Shown here: piece after piece, positions 6,743 through 15,730 of the stretch
Layout of the letters: each line of letters starts with the position of its first letter
How positions within the stretch are numbered: the stretch's first letter is position 1
Source: Cytophagales bacterium
GTDB lineage: Bacteria > Bacteroidota > Bacteroidia > Cytophagales > Cyclobacteriaceae
Direction of reading: 5' to 3'
NCBI GenBank assembly: GCA_017303795.1
Contig: JAFLBR010000019.1
Coordinates: forward strand, 32,707-96,706
Length of the DNA: 64,000 nucleotides
Program-made: the position numbers and the translations under genes
The notes under the pieces: generated by a model
Told to the model about the DNA's origin: nothing
Databases searched by the model: none
The model's input: the letters and a program-made list of their open reading frames with translations, nothing else

Positions 6743-9568
6743 ATGCAGTTCCGGATTATACTATCTCTGTTTTTTATCAGCACGCTAGCCATCGCCCAGA
6801 AAAAACCAGCCGTTCAACCTGCACCCAAGAAGCCACTCGCCCCTGCGGTGTACGATGGCTGGAAGGACATTACCTACAAGGCACTAACGCCCGATGGTAG
6901 CTATGCCGCCTTTACCGTTAATCCACAGGAAGGCGATGGCAAAGTAGTATTTCATAATCTGAAAACCAGCACACAGGATTCCGTAAAGCGCGCTACCGAA
7001 ATTGCCCTTACGTTTGATAGCAAATACGCGCTGTTTAAAATAAAGCCGCAACAACAAGTAGTAAAAGATCTGCGCAGGCAGAAAAAGAAAAAAGAAGATC
7101 TGCCAAAAGATTCGTTGGGCATTTTCACGTTTGCTAATCGCAAAACAGAAAAAATAGCCAACGTAAAATCGTTCAAAGTTCCGGAGAAAGCCGGACAATG
7201 GGCTGCCTGGCAATTGGAGGCCGGCAAAGAAGAAAAGCCAAAAGCTAAACCCGATACAGCAAAAAAAGCTGAACCCGCCAAACCCAAAAAAGTTAAGAAG
7301 AATACCGATGAGAATGGCTACACATTAGTACTTCGCAATCTCAACACTAACCAAAACGTTCAGTTCGGATTTGTAAAAGAGTATGCGCTTGCCAAGTTCG
7401 GGCAAGGACTTTTATTCCACAGCACCGGCAACGATTCTACTTTGAAAGCCGGCATGTATTGGTACGATCTTCAGAAAGCAGAACTAAAACAACTGCACGA
7501 AGGTAAATCCAAATACAAGTATAAGGGTTTAGCCATAAGTGAAGATGGTACACAAACTTCTTTCCTGTTGGATAGCGATACCACAAAAGCACCCAATCAT
7601 TTTTATTCACTTTATTATTGGAAGACTGGCGAGGCAACAGCCGCTGCATTGGTTCATGATAAAACTACCCAAGTGCCTGCCAACTGGTTTGTAAGTGAAC
7701 ATGCCACTCCGAATTTTTCAAAAGATGGAAGCAAACTGTTTTTCGGCTTAGCACCAAAGCCATTGGTGCAAGACACTACGCGACTGGAAGAAGAAATTAT
7801 AAAAGTAGAAGTATGGAACTGGCGCGATAGTGTTTTACAAACCCAGCAAAACAGTCGCCTGGAGGCTGAGAAAAAGCGCTCCTACCAAACCGCTATTAAC
7901 CTTGCCGATAAATCAATTGCATTACTGGGCAGCACAACCGTTCCGCAAATTGTGTTGGCCGATGAAGGCAACGCACCAATTGCATTAGGTCTATCCGATT
8001 TACCCTACCGTTGGAGCAATTTTTACGATGTGAACACGGCAGAAGATGCCTACCTCATTGATTTAAAAACCGGAAACAAAAATAAGATTGCCGAAAAAGT
8101 AAAAGGAAACATTTCCATTTCGCCCATAGCAAAATTTGTGTTTTGGTTTAGCCTGCCCGACACAGCCTGGTTTACTTATGATGTAACTTCAAAACAAATA
8201 CAATCGCCAACCAAAACATTGCCGGTAGCTTTTGCCGATGAAGAAGATGATCATCCGGACTATCCAGCTTCGTATGGCTTTGCTGGTTGGTTAGAGAACG
8301 ATGCGCGGTTTCTGGTGTACGATCGCTACGACATCTGGTCTATTGATCCGCAAGGAAAAACACCGGCTGTAAATCTTACCAAAGTTGGGCGCACGCAAAA
8401 AATAACCTTCCGCAATGTGTGGCTTAACCGCGAAGAAAAATTTATAAAGCCAGACGCTACACTTCTGCTCAGCGCATTTGACGAACAAACTAAAACAGTT
8501 AATTATTACAGTCATTCGTTAAAAACTGGCGAACTGAAAAAACTTACCAACGGCAGTTACCGCTATGCCGGAGTCACCAAATCATTAAACAGCGATAATG
8601 TTCTTTTCACTCGCGAAAGCTATCAGGAGTTTCCGGACGTGTGGGCCAGTAATTTATCATTTACTACTCCTAAAAAATTAAGCACGGCCAATCCACAACA
8701 GAAAAACTATTTGTGGGGAACCGTGGAGTTGGTGAATTATACTTCGTTAGATAATGTGCCATTGCAAGGCTTGTTCTACAAACCCGAAAACTTCGATCCT
8801 AAAAAGAAATACCCTATGCTGGTATATTTCTACGAGAAGAGCAGCGATGGTTTGCATTCGTATTTTAAACCACAACCGGCCTGGTCAATCATTCAGCGGG
8901 TAATGTGTGCCAGCAATGGCTACCTCGTTTTTGTGCCCGACATCGTTTACAAAAACGGGTTGCCAGGCGAAAGTGCTTACAACTGTATTATGCCTGGGGT
9001 AAATCAATTGATCAGCACTGGCTTTGTAGATGAAAAAAATATCGGCATACAAGGACAAAGCTGGGGTGGCTATCAAACAGCCTACCTGATAACACGTACC
9101 AATTTATTTAAAGCTGCCGGTGCCGGTGCTGCTGTAGTAAATATGACCAGTGCCTATGGTGGCATTCGTTGGGGTAGTGGTATGAGCCGCATGTTTCAAT
9201 ATGAAAAAAGTCAGAGCCGCATTGGTGGAACATTGTGGGAGAAGCCACTCTATTACATCGAGAACTCGCCTTTGTTTTATGCTGATAAAATTCAAACTCC
9301 GGTGTTGATCATGCAAAACGATAAAGACGATGCTGTGCCTTGGTATCAGGGTATTGAGTTTTATATGGCTTTGCGCAGATTACAAAAACCGGTGTGGATG
9401 CTGGTGTATAACGATGAAGTACACAACTTACAGAAACGGCAGAACCGCGAGGACTATGACATCCGCCTGATGCAATATTTTGATTACTACTTGAAGGGCG
9501 CACCTGAACCCGAGTGGATGAAGAAAGGGATTCCGGCAATAGAGAAAGGAATTACGAAGGGGTATTGA
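6743..9568 (+). CDS. Prolyl-oligopeptidase-family (S9) exported serine peptidase
   Basis: A 941-residue exported peptidase: signal peptide MQFRIILSLFFISTLAIAQ, a long beta-propeller, and a C-terminal alpha/beta-hydrolase domain. The catalytic serine lies in GQSWGGYQTAYL (near residue 772), the aspartate in MQNDKDDAVPW and the histidine in NDEVHNLQKRQNR (near 893). Family members cut short peptides, often after proline or as dipeptidyl peptidases. A Lys/Pro/Ala-rich insert near residues 160-195 interrupts the propeller and is probably an exposed loop. The upstream ATG at 6713 lies in the promoter box and would place polar residues before the signal peptide, so 6743 is preferred. Confidence 0.85.
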   Translation: MQFRIILSLFFISTLAIAQKKPAVQPAPKKPLAPAVYDGWKDITYKALTPDGSYAAFTVNPQEGDGKVVFHNLKTSTQDSVKRATEIALTFDSKYALFKIKPQQQVVKDLRRQKKKKEDLPKDSLGIFTFANRKTEKIANVKSFKVPEKAGQWAAWQLEAGKEEKPKAKPDTAKKAEPAKPKKVKKNTDENGYTLVLRNLNTNQNVQFGFVKEYALAKFGQGLLFHSTGNDSTLKAGMYWYDLQKAELKQLHEGKSKYKYKGLAISEDGTQTSFLLDSDTTKAPNHFYSLYYWKTGEATAAALVHDKTTQVPANWFVSEHATPNFSKDGSKLFFGLAPKPLVQDTTRLEEEIIKVEVWNWRDSVLQTQQNSRLEAEKKRSYQTAINLADKSIALLGSTTVPQIVLADEGNAPIALGLSDLPYRWSNFYDVNTAEDAYLIDLKTGNKNKIAEKVKGNISISPIAKFVFWFSLPDTAWFTYDVTSKQIQSPTKTLPVAFADEEDDHPDYPASYGFAGWLENDARFLVYDRYDIWSIDPQGKTPAVNLTKVGRTQKITFRNVWLNREEKFIKPDATLLLSAFDEQTKTVNYYSHSLKTGELKKLTNGSYRYAGVTKSLNSDNVLFTRESYQEFPDVWASNLSFTTPKKLSTANPQQKNYLWGTVELVNYTSLDNVPLQGLFYKPENFDPKKKYPMLVYFYEKSSDGLHSYFKPQPAWSIIQRVMCASNGYLVFVPDIVYKNGLPGESAYNCIMPGVNQLISTGFVDEKNIGIQGQSWGGYQTAYLITRTNLFKAAGAGAAVVNMTSAYGGIRWGSGMSRMFQYEKSQSRIGGTLWEKPLYYIENSPLFYADKIQTPVLIMQNDKDDAVPWYQGIEFYMALRRLQKPVWMLVYNDEVHNLQKRQNREDYDIRLMQYFDYYLKGAPEPEWMKKGIPAIEKGITKGY

Positions 9569-9580
9569 GTTAAATTCCTT

Positions 9581-9635
9581 AACCGCAAAGGCGCGGAGAC
9601 GCAGAGAATTCTTTGCGACTTAGCGCCTTTGCAGT
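9581..9635. repeat. CGCAAAGGCGC-type inverted repeat
   Basis: AACCGCAAAGGCGC at 9581-9594 pairs with GCGCCTTTGC further on, enclosing GGAGACGCAGAG and CTTTGCGACTTA. Sequences of this form are widespread intergenic repeats in many bacterial genomes (from memory). It follows the S9 peptidase stop closely and may end its transcript. Confidence 0.5.
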
Positions 9636-9736
9636 TTATTCCTTTCAGTCTGTCTGCATAATTCCACAATTCGGTAAACAAAATTATTTTAGCGGGCAAC
9701 CTTTTAATAGGTTTGTCTGTCTTAAAAGAAAAGCTC

Positions 9737-10681
9737 ATGCGCACCCTGCTATTCATCCTCTTTGCAACCGTTTCAGTTTTTGGCCAATCGGTAACCACCG
9801 GTAAACAACTGTGGGAACAGAAAAAATATGCCGAAGCCCGCAAACAATTGCTTGCTATTAAAAAAGACAGCAAAGACTTTGCCGCTGCGCAGTATTACTT
9901 AGGGCGCGTAGCATTTGATGAAAAAAATTACGATGAAGCCGAAGAGTTTTTTGAAGCGGCTATTAAAACCAACGATAAAGTGGCCGACTATCATACCTGG
10001 TATGGTAACACATTGGGCACCATTGCTTCCGATGCCAATATTTTCAAACAGGCATCGTTAGGTCCAAAAATGAAAAGCGCGTGGGAGAAAGCCGTGCAGC
10101 TTGATCCCAAAACGGTTGATGCCCGCGAATCATTAATTCAATATTATTTGCAAGCCCCAGCCATTGCTGGCGGCAGTGTGGACAAAGCCATCGAGATGGC
10201 AACCGAAATCAAAAAAATAAAACCTGCTGAAGGTCACAGGCAACTAGGCAACATCTACTATCGCGAAAAGAAATTTGCTGAGGCTGAAAAAGAATTTATT
10301 GCCATGACTAAAGTTGATGCCACGCTTACGCCCGGTCTTGCCAATTTTTATGTGCTGCAAAAACAATATGATAAAGCCTTTGCTATTTCCGATGAAGCAC
10401 TGAAACAAAATCCGGATGATATGGCTGCCACCTATCAGATCGGAAAATTGAGTGCGCTCTCGGGTTTGCAATTAGATCGTGGTGAAGCTGCCCTGAAAAA
10501 ATACCTCAGCTATCAGCCCCAGAAAAATGAACCGAGCCATGCCGGAGCAAACATGCGCCTAGCGCAGATTATGGAGAAGCGAGGTAAAAAATCTGAAGCA
10601 AAATCACTCTATCAATTAGCCTTAAAAGGCGATGCTACGTTGAAGGAAGCAAAAGAAGGCCTGGAGCGGGTATCGAAGTAA
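9737..10681 (+). CDS. Exported tetratricopeptide-repeat protein
   Basis: A 314-residue protein with a signal peptide (MRTLLFILFATVSVFGQ) followed by TPR units throughout, for example AQYYLGRVAFDEKNYDEAEEFFEAA, HRQLGNIYYREKKFAEAEKEF and AGANMRLAQIMEKRGKKSEAKSLY. TPR arrays act as protein-binding scaffolds; nothing identifies the partner. Because of the signal peptide it should act in the periplasm. The start is set at 9737, at the signal peptide; an upstream in-frame start at 9713 is less likely. The nearest -7-like sequence is TATTTTAG at 9685-9692. Confidence 0.75.
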   Translation: MRTLLFILFATVSVFGQSVTTGKQLWEQKKYAEARKQLLAIKKDSKDFAAAQYYLGRVAFDEKNYDEAEEFFEAAIKTNDKVADYHTWYGNTLGTIASDANIFKQASLGPKMKSAWEKAVQLDPKTVDARESLIQYYLQAPAIAGGSVDKAIEMATEIKKIKPAEGHRQLGNIYYREKKFAEAEKEFIAMTKVDATLTPGLANFYVLQKQYDKAFAISDEALKQNPDDMAATYQIGKLSALSGLQLDRGEAALKKYLSYQPQKNEPSHAGANMRLAQIMEKRGKKSEAKSLYQLALKGDATLKEAKEGLERVSK

Positions 10682-10731
10682 TCATCGGTGGGGGTTAAAC
10701 CAGGCTCTGTTGTCTGAATAATAAAAAATCT

Positions 10732-11943
10732 ATGCAAGCCTCCACACAATCCCGGATTGAAGTAATTGATGTATTGCGTGGCTTTACCTTAATTGGTATT
10801 GCCATCATTCACTTTGCCGAACAATTTTATGCGGGTGCTCATCCGCAGTCGCACAACAATTTTAATATCAAATTTCTGGGTGATGAAATTGTAATGGGAT
10901 TCATCGGTATTCTTATCTCTGGCAAGTTTTTCATGATCTTTTCATTTTTATTTGGTTTAAGCTTTTCCATACAACTCAATAAAAGCAAAGGCGACTTACC
11001 ATTTGTGCTGCGTTTTTTCTGGCGCTTGCTTATTCTATTGTTAATCGGTTTGATTCATCACCTACATTACCGGGGCGATATTTTAACTATCTATGCCATG
11101 CTGGGTATTGGTTTATTGTTATGTTTTCGTTTGCCGGATAAAGTGTTAGTTATGCTTGCGCTCGCACTTACACTCAATCTTCCTTCTGTAGTGGTGCGCG
11201 GTTGGCAAGCCACACAACAGCCTGCCACTTCGGTTGAGGCAATGTTTACCGGAGCCGATGCGGAGAATGAACTCTATTATAACACGGTGAAGTCAGGCCC
11301 ATACAAAGATGTACTGATTGCTAATTTTCATGAATTAGATTACAAGTATAAATTTCAGGTTGACTCAGGCCGGATCTACATTACGATGGGTCTTTTTCTG
11401 TTAGGGTTATATGCAGGCAGAAAGCGCTTCTTCGAAAACCTGGAACAGAATTTACCTTATGTAAAAAAAGTTCTGTTGAAACGATCGCTCTGGATTATGC
11501 TGGCCTTGATTCTGGCTGCGCTCATCTTCTTTGGCGGAGCGGAGTTACTAAAATTACAACTACCGGAAATAGTACAATGGACAGTCGGTGGTTTGTTATT
11601 CGATAGTTTTAATTTGGTGCTGGCCAGTATTTATGTAGCCGCTATCATTTTATTATTTCAGAAGAAGCGGTGGCATAAACTTTTAATGACACTCTACGCT
11701 CCCGGTCGCATGGGGCTTACTACTTATCTTGTTCAGGGATTGGTTGGAACCGTGCTTTTCTTTGGGTTTGGATTTGGGTTGTTAGGCGAAGTTGGCGCAT
11801 TGGCTTCGGTTGGCATTGGGCTTTTACTTTTTATTTTACAAGCGTACTTCAGCAGTTGGTGGCTTGCGCGATTTAAATATGGCCCTGCGGAGTGGCTTTG
11901 GCGGAGCCTTAATTATCTCAAAGTTCAGCCACTTCGCAATTGA
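10732..11943 (+). CDS. DUF418 multi-pass membrane protein
   Basis: A 403-residue protein with about ten membrane spans. It opens with RIEVIDVLRGFTLIGIAIIH, the conserved opening of DUF418 and related acyltransferase-3-like membrane proteins, and continues with GKFFMIFSFLFGLSFSIQL and the C-terminal block with LYAPGRMGLTTYLVQ and ending in KYGPAEWLWRSLNYLK, which is typical of DUF418. Function is not known for the family. The gene is alone, with no clear promoter box. Confidence 0.8.
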   Translation: MQASTQSRIEVIDVLRGFTLIGIAIIHFAEQFYAGAHPQSHNNFNIKFLGDEIVMGFIGILISGKFFMIFSFLFGLSFSIQLNKSKGDLPFVLRFFWRLLILLLIGLIHHLHYRGDILTIYAMLGIGLLLCFRLPDKVLVMLALALTLNLPSVVVRGWQATQQPATSVEAMFTGADAENELYYNTVKSGPYKDVLIANFHELDYKYKFQVDSGRIYITMGLFLLGLYAGRKRFFENLEQNLPYVKKVLLKRSLWIMLALILAALIFFGGAELLKLQLPEIVQWTVGGLLFDSFNLVLASIYVAAIILLFQKKRWHKLLMTLYAPGRMGLTTYLVQGLVGTVLFFGFGFGLLGEVGALASVGIGLLLFILQAYFSSWWLARFKYGPAEWLWRSLNYLKVQPLRN

Positions 11944-12014
11944 TTCAAACCGCTTGTCGATAGCTTTCATTTTTTGATAAGAACATTTGTAAATTCGCTG
12001 CTCTTATTTAAAAC

Positions 12015-12488
12015 ATGAAGCAATTTTTTCTAAAGTGGTATAGTTACAATGCGTGGGCCAATCGCAACATTATTACTTGCCTGGAACGGCAATCGGTAAA
12101 CGATGAAAAGATTCTCACCATTCTGGGGCACCTGGTAAGTGCTAATTTTATCTGGCTTAATCGCATTAAAGGTTTACCTAAAAGCGAATTCAAACTGTGG
12201 GGCGATTATTCCTTAAGTCAGCTTAAGCAGATGGTGGAAGATGCTGATGCCCAGTGGATGGATTTTATTAAAAACAATGATGATTTTAATCGGTTATTAA
12301 AGTATCATAATTACGTAGGCGATTATTTTGAGAGCAATGTTGAACAAATCATGATTCATTTGGTTAATCATGGAAGTTACCATCGCGGGCAGGTAGCTAT
12401 GTTGTTGCGTCAAAAAGGTTTTGAACCCGTAAACACAGACTACATTACTTACGACCGCGTATTATCCGGACAGTTGCCAAATCCTTAA
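12015..12488 (+). CDS. DinB-family protein
   Basis: A 157-residue four-helix protein. The DinB/YfiT metal site is visible as three histidines: H in ILGHLVSANFIWL near residue 38, and the pair H-x3-H in IHLVNHGSYHRGQV near residues 118-122. WYSYNAWANR at the start is the usual first helix. Members bind a divalent metal and some are thiol transferases; the substrate is unknown. It is followed 15 bases later by the dienelactone hydrolase gene, so the two may be co-transcribed. Confidence 0.85.
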   Translation: MKQFFLKWYSYNAWANRNIITCLERQSVNDEKILTILGHLVSANFIWLNRIKGLPKSEFKLWGDYSLSQLKQMVEDADAQWMDFIKNNDDFNRLLKYHNYVGDYFESNVEQIMIHLVNHGSYHRGQVAMLLRQKGFEPVNTDYITYDRVLSGQLPNP

Positions 12489-12503
12489 TTAAAAAACTTA
12501 ACT

Positions 12504-13361
12504 ATGAAAAAAAGTAATCTACTTCTGATCTTGATGTTAACTGCGTTTGCCATTCAGGCGCAAGAGTTAACGCTAAACGATGGCATCACTATTTGCCATA
12601 CTTCGCCTACCGAAAAGTTTGCGTTGTTTGTACAAAATGATGACTTCAACATGTCGCACCCCAATCCGGTGCCTTACATCCACGTAAGTGAAACCGGCAA
12701 GATGATTACCTTCAAAACACCTGATGGCAAAGAGGCCAGCGGATATGTGTTGATGGCTAAATCAAAATCCAACAACTGGGTTTTTGTATTTCAGGAGTGG
12801 TGGGGATTGAACGACCACATTAAACGCGAAGCCGAAAAATTATACACCGATCTGGGCAACGTAAATGTATTGGCGCTGGATATGTACGATGGTAAAGTAG
12901 CTACTGCCCGCGAAGATGCCGGAAAATACATGGGCGAGTTTAAACAAGATCGCGGTAACGCTATTGTAAAAGGTGCTTTGGAGTATGCTGGTAAAAATGC
13001 AAAAGTAGGAACCATTGGCTGGTGTTTTGGTGGTGGCCAATCGATGCAAGCAACCTTAACTGCCGGCAAACAAGCTGCAGGTTGTGTAATTTATTACGGC
13101 ATGCCCGAGTCGGATGTGGAAAAACTTAAAACTTTAAATGCTGATGTGTTGAACATCTGGCCTACACAAGATCAGTGGATTAATAAGGAAGTTACCGACA
13201 AGTTTGAAGCAAATATGAAAACAGCCGGAAAGAAGCTTACCACAAAATCGTATGAAGCTGATCACGCTTTCGCGAATCCGAGTAATCCTAAATTTAATCA
13301 GGAGTTTACGGCTGATGCCTATAAGCACACATTGGAGTTTTTTAAGGCAAGACTTAAATAG
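12504..13361 (+). CDS. Dienelactone hydrolase family protein, exported
   Basis: A 285-residue alpha/beta hydrolase with a signal peptide (MKKSNLLLILMLTAFAIQAQ). The nucleophile cysteine is in GTIGWCFGGGQSM, and the acid and histidine are in NIWPTQDQWI and YEADHAFANP. QEWWGLNDHIKREA and NVLALDMYDGKVA are typical of the family. Family members hydrolyse cyclic esters and related compounds; with a signal peptide it should act outside the cytoplasm, unlike the classical enzyme. It sits just behind the DinB-like gene and ends at a palindromic repeat. Confidence 0.85.
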   Translation: MKKSNLLLILMLTAFAIQAQELTLNDGITICHTSPTEKFALFVQNDDFNMSHPNPVPYIHVSETGKMITFKTPDGKEASGYVLMAKSKSNNWVFVFQEWWGLNDHIKREAEKLYTDLGNVNVLALDMYDGKVATAREDAGKYMGEFKQDRGNAIVKGALEYAGKNAKVGTIGWCFGGGQSMQATLTAGKQAAGCVIYYGMPESDVEKLKTLNADVLNIWPTQDQWINKEVTDKFEANMKTAGKKLTTKSYEADHAFANPSNPKFNQEFTADAYKHTLEFFKARLK

Positions 13362-13370
13362 TTTGGGTTA

Positions 13371-13410
13371 GTTAGTCGTCTGACCACTTAAAGTGGTCTT
13401 GACGACTAAC
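13371..13410. repeat. GTCGTC..GACGAC palindrome, copy 1
   Basis: GTTAGTCGTC and GACGACTAAC form a perfect 10-base outer stem; inside, ACCACTT pairs with AAGTGGT. A relative with compensating changes is at 38759-38790. Located between convergent genes, so it may serve as a two-way terminator. Confidence 0.6.
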
Positions 13411-13422
13411 TAAAAACTCAAG

Positions 13423-13848
13423 TTAATACTGCTCCAGCATATATTTTATTACATCGGTAGTAGTTACAATTCCTACCAACTTCGTTTCGTCTTTATCATC
13501 CACCACCGGCAGTGCATGAAACTCTTCGGTTGAAAGTATTTCGGCTATCTCTTTTATGGTGTCATTTGCTTTTACAACGCGCGGTTTGTGCGACATTACT
13601 TGCGAAATAGTGAGCATGTCAAAAACGGCTTCATCGGCATCATCTTGCCCGGCAAACAAACTACTAAAGGTTAAGCGGTTTAAGTCGGTTTTACTGATGA
13701 TGCCCACCAATTGCTTTCCATAAATAACAGGCACGTGGCGAATGTTATGCTTGCGAATAAGCTCGCGTGCATCGGTTAGCTTGTCTTCCAATTGCACCAC
13801 ATGAATATTCCGGGTCATGATTGTGTTTACAAGTTCTCGCTTTCTCAT
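13423..13848 (-). CDS. Two-CBS-domain protein
   Basis: The 141 residues consist of two CBS domains and nothing else. The first begins VNTIMTRNIHVVQLEDKL and runs to GIISKTDLNRL; the second begins ISQVMSHKPRVVKANDTI and ends LVGIVTTTDVIKYML. CBS pairs bind adenosine nucleotides such as AMP, ATP or SAM and act as energy sensors. The insert between the domains carries an acidic loop (AGQDDADEAVFD). No effector domain or linked target is seen, so its partner must be elsewhere. Confidence 0.85.
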   Translation of the reverse strand: MRKRELVNTIMTRNIHVVQLEDKLTDARELIRKHNIRHVPVIYGKQLVGIISKTDLNRLTFSSLFAGQDDADEAVFDMLTISQVMSHKPRVVKANDTIKEIAEILSTEEFHALPVVDDKDETKLVGIVTTTDVIKYMLEQY

Positions 13849-13947
13849 AGTTGTATGGGTTAAAGTGTAAAGTGTTTCTTTTTACTAAAGATCACTTTAC
13901 AATTAACCGCATGCCATGAGAAGCATCAGGCTACAACATGATTTCTA

Positions 13948-15591
13948 TCACTCCCACACCACGATGCCCGGTTTAGCATACCAGATGGGATATTTCGGTA
14001 AGTGAATTTTTTCTACTTCGTTGCGTTTTACTTTCAGCGTTGGTGTGAGCAAACCGTTCTCCACACTCCAATCGGTTTTCATAATCACCACTTTCTCAAT
14101 TTTCTCGTACGATTCTAAACCGGGGTTTACCTGCGCAACAGAGTTTTCCAAACCTTGCATCAATTCTTCTTTTGATTTTGCTTTTCCGGCAGGAGAAAGA
14201 ATTATTAATGCAATAGGTTGAGGAATGCCCATACCCACCACACATACCTGGTCTATATCGGTGTTGGCTAATAACTTCAATTCGATTGGCGTGGGCGCGA
14301 TGTATTTTCCTTTATCTGTTTTAAACTGATCTTTTACGCGACCTGTAATTTTCAAAAATCCATCACTGGAAATTTCACCCTGATCTCCGGTTTTCAGATA
14401 GCCTTCTTCATCAAACAACTCTTTTGATAATTCCGGTTCTTTGTAATAGCCCAATGTAAGTCCGGGGCACTTTACACGGATCTCACCCCCTTCAGCAATT
14501 TTTACCTGCAAGCCTTTAAAAGGCGTTCCCACTGTACCGTGTCGGTTCGCTTCATTCCGATTGAAGTGTGCATACACACAATCTTCCGTCATGCCATAGG
14601 CTTGCAGAATGCGTACACCTAGTTTTTCATACCATTGCAGTAAATCAACAGAAATAGGCGCGGCTCCACTAAAAATTTGTTTCGCACGCGTAAGCCCTAT
14701 CCCTTTCTTGATTTTATTTTTTATCAATGAACTCACCAGAGGAATTTTCAACAGGGTATCCAATTTTTTCTGTGGCAACTTCTGTAAAATTTTCTCCTGA
14801 AACTTGGCCCAGATGCGTGGCACAGCAAAGAAGTGCGTGGGTTGTGTGTCGGCAAGATTTTTAGGGAAGGATTCCAATGTTTCCGGAAAGGAAAAAGTAC
14901 CGCCTCTATAAACGCCCATCAACTCAATGCCCATACGTTCAGCAATGTGGCTCATAGGCAAGTATGAAAATAGAACAGGATGCATTTGAATTCCCAACTC
15001 GTGTGCACCCTGTTGAATGGTGCTATCGAACGCAGCCACTGAATGCATTACGCCTTTCGGTTTACCAGTTGTACCCGAAGTGTACATAATGGTAAGCAAG
15101 TCTTCACCTTTCCACGAATGTGGTTCGCGCAAGGGTTCAAATCGCGTAAGCCAATCTTCCCAGGTTTGAGTAGCATTTGTTCCATACGTAGAAACACCCA
15201 GCGTAATTACGTCTGCCGGAATGCCACCTTTCTGGTCTTCAAAATTATCGAGCTTACCGGCTATAATTAGTTTGGAGCCACTGTGTTCTACAATCTGCTG
15301 AATAGAGGCGGCCGTAAGTGTGGCATACAAGGGTACGGAAACATAACCCGCCATCATAATCGCCAGATCGGCCATTACCCAATGGGCACAGTTTTTAGAG
15401 ATAAGCGCAACATTACTTCCTTGCGGGAAGTTGTATGATTTTAGTCCGGTGGCAATGCGCCTTATTTCTTCACCGGCTTGTTGATAGGTCCAGGTTTTCC
15501 ACTGGCCATTAAAAGGCTGTCTTAAGAATAACTGATTGGGAATCTCTTTCTCCCATTTCAGAAACTGCAGCAGAGGAGTGCTTGCATTCAT
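13948..15591 (-). CDS. AMP-forming long-chain acyl-CoA synthetase-like protein
   Basis: A 547-residue ANL-superfamily enzyme. The phosphate-binding loop TSGTTGKPKG is at residues 171-180, followed by the AMP-site motif QAYGMTEDCV and the C-terminal hinge block KTGDQGEISSDGFLKITGRV with KDQFKTDKGKYIAP. It should activate a fatty acid to acyl-AMP and pass it to CoA. The length is shorter than that of full eukaryote-type long-chain synthetases (about 600) but usual for this Bacteroidota group. It is a single minus-strand gene with 100-140 base gaps on both sides. Confidence 0.85.
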   Translation of the reverse strand: MNASTPLLQFLKWEKEIPNQLFLRQPFNGQWKTWTYQQAGEEIRRIATGLKSYNFPQGSNVALISKNCAHWVMADLAIMMAGYVSVPLYATLTAASIQQIVEHSGSKLIIAGKLDNFEDQKGGIPADVITLGVSTYGTNATQTWEDWLTRFEPLREPHSWKGEDLLTIMYTSGTTGKPKGVMHSVAAFDSTIQQGAHELGIQMHPVLFSYLPMSHIAERMGIELMGVYRGGTFSFPETLESFPKNLADTQPTHFFAVPRIWAKFQEKILQKLPQKKLDTLLKIPLVSSLIKNKIKKGIGLTRAKQIFSGAAPISVDLLQWYEKLGVRILQAYGMTEDCVYAHFNRNEANRHGTVGTPFKGLQVKIAEGGEIRVKCPGLTLGYYKEPELSKELFDEEGYLKTGDQGEISSDGFLKITGRVKDQFKTDKGKYIAPTPIELKLLANTDIDQVCVVGMGIPQPIALIILSPAGKAKSKEELMQGLENSVAQVNPGLESYEKIEKVVIMKTDWSVENGLLTPTLKVKRNEVEKIHLPKYPIWYAKPGIVVWE

Positions 15592-15730
15592 AGGCTTTGG
15601 GTTAATTACAAAGTCTATTTAGCAATATAAATGCAGAAAGAAAAGGTTTATGCGTATAAAAGGCTATGCTTTAGCAAAGCCATTACATTCACAGATTAGT
15701 CTTTAAGATTAATCAAGCCTGGGAGTTCTG

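Noticed and set aside
9487-9873. 128-codon minus-strand frame across the S9 peptidase and TPR genes
   Set aside because: Runs through two real plus-strand genes and the CGCAAAGGCGC repeat; no domain.
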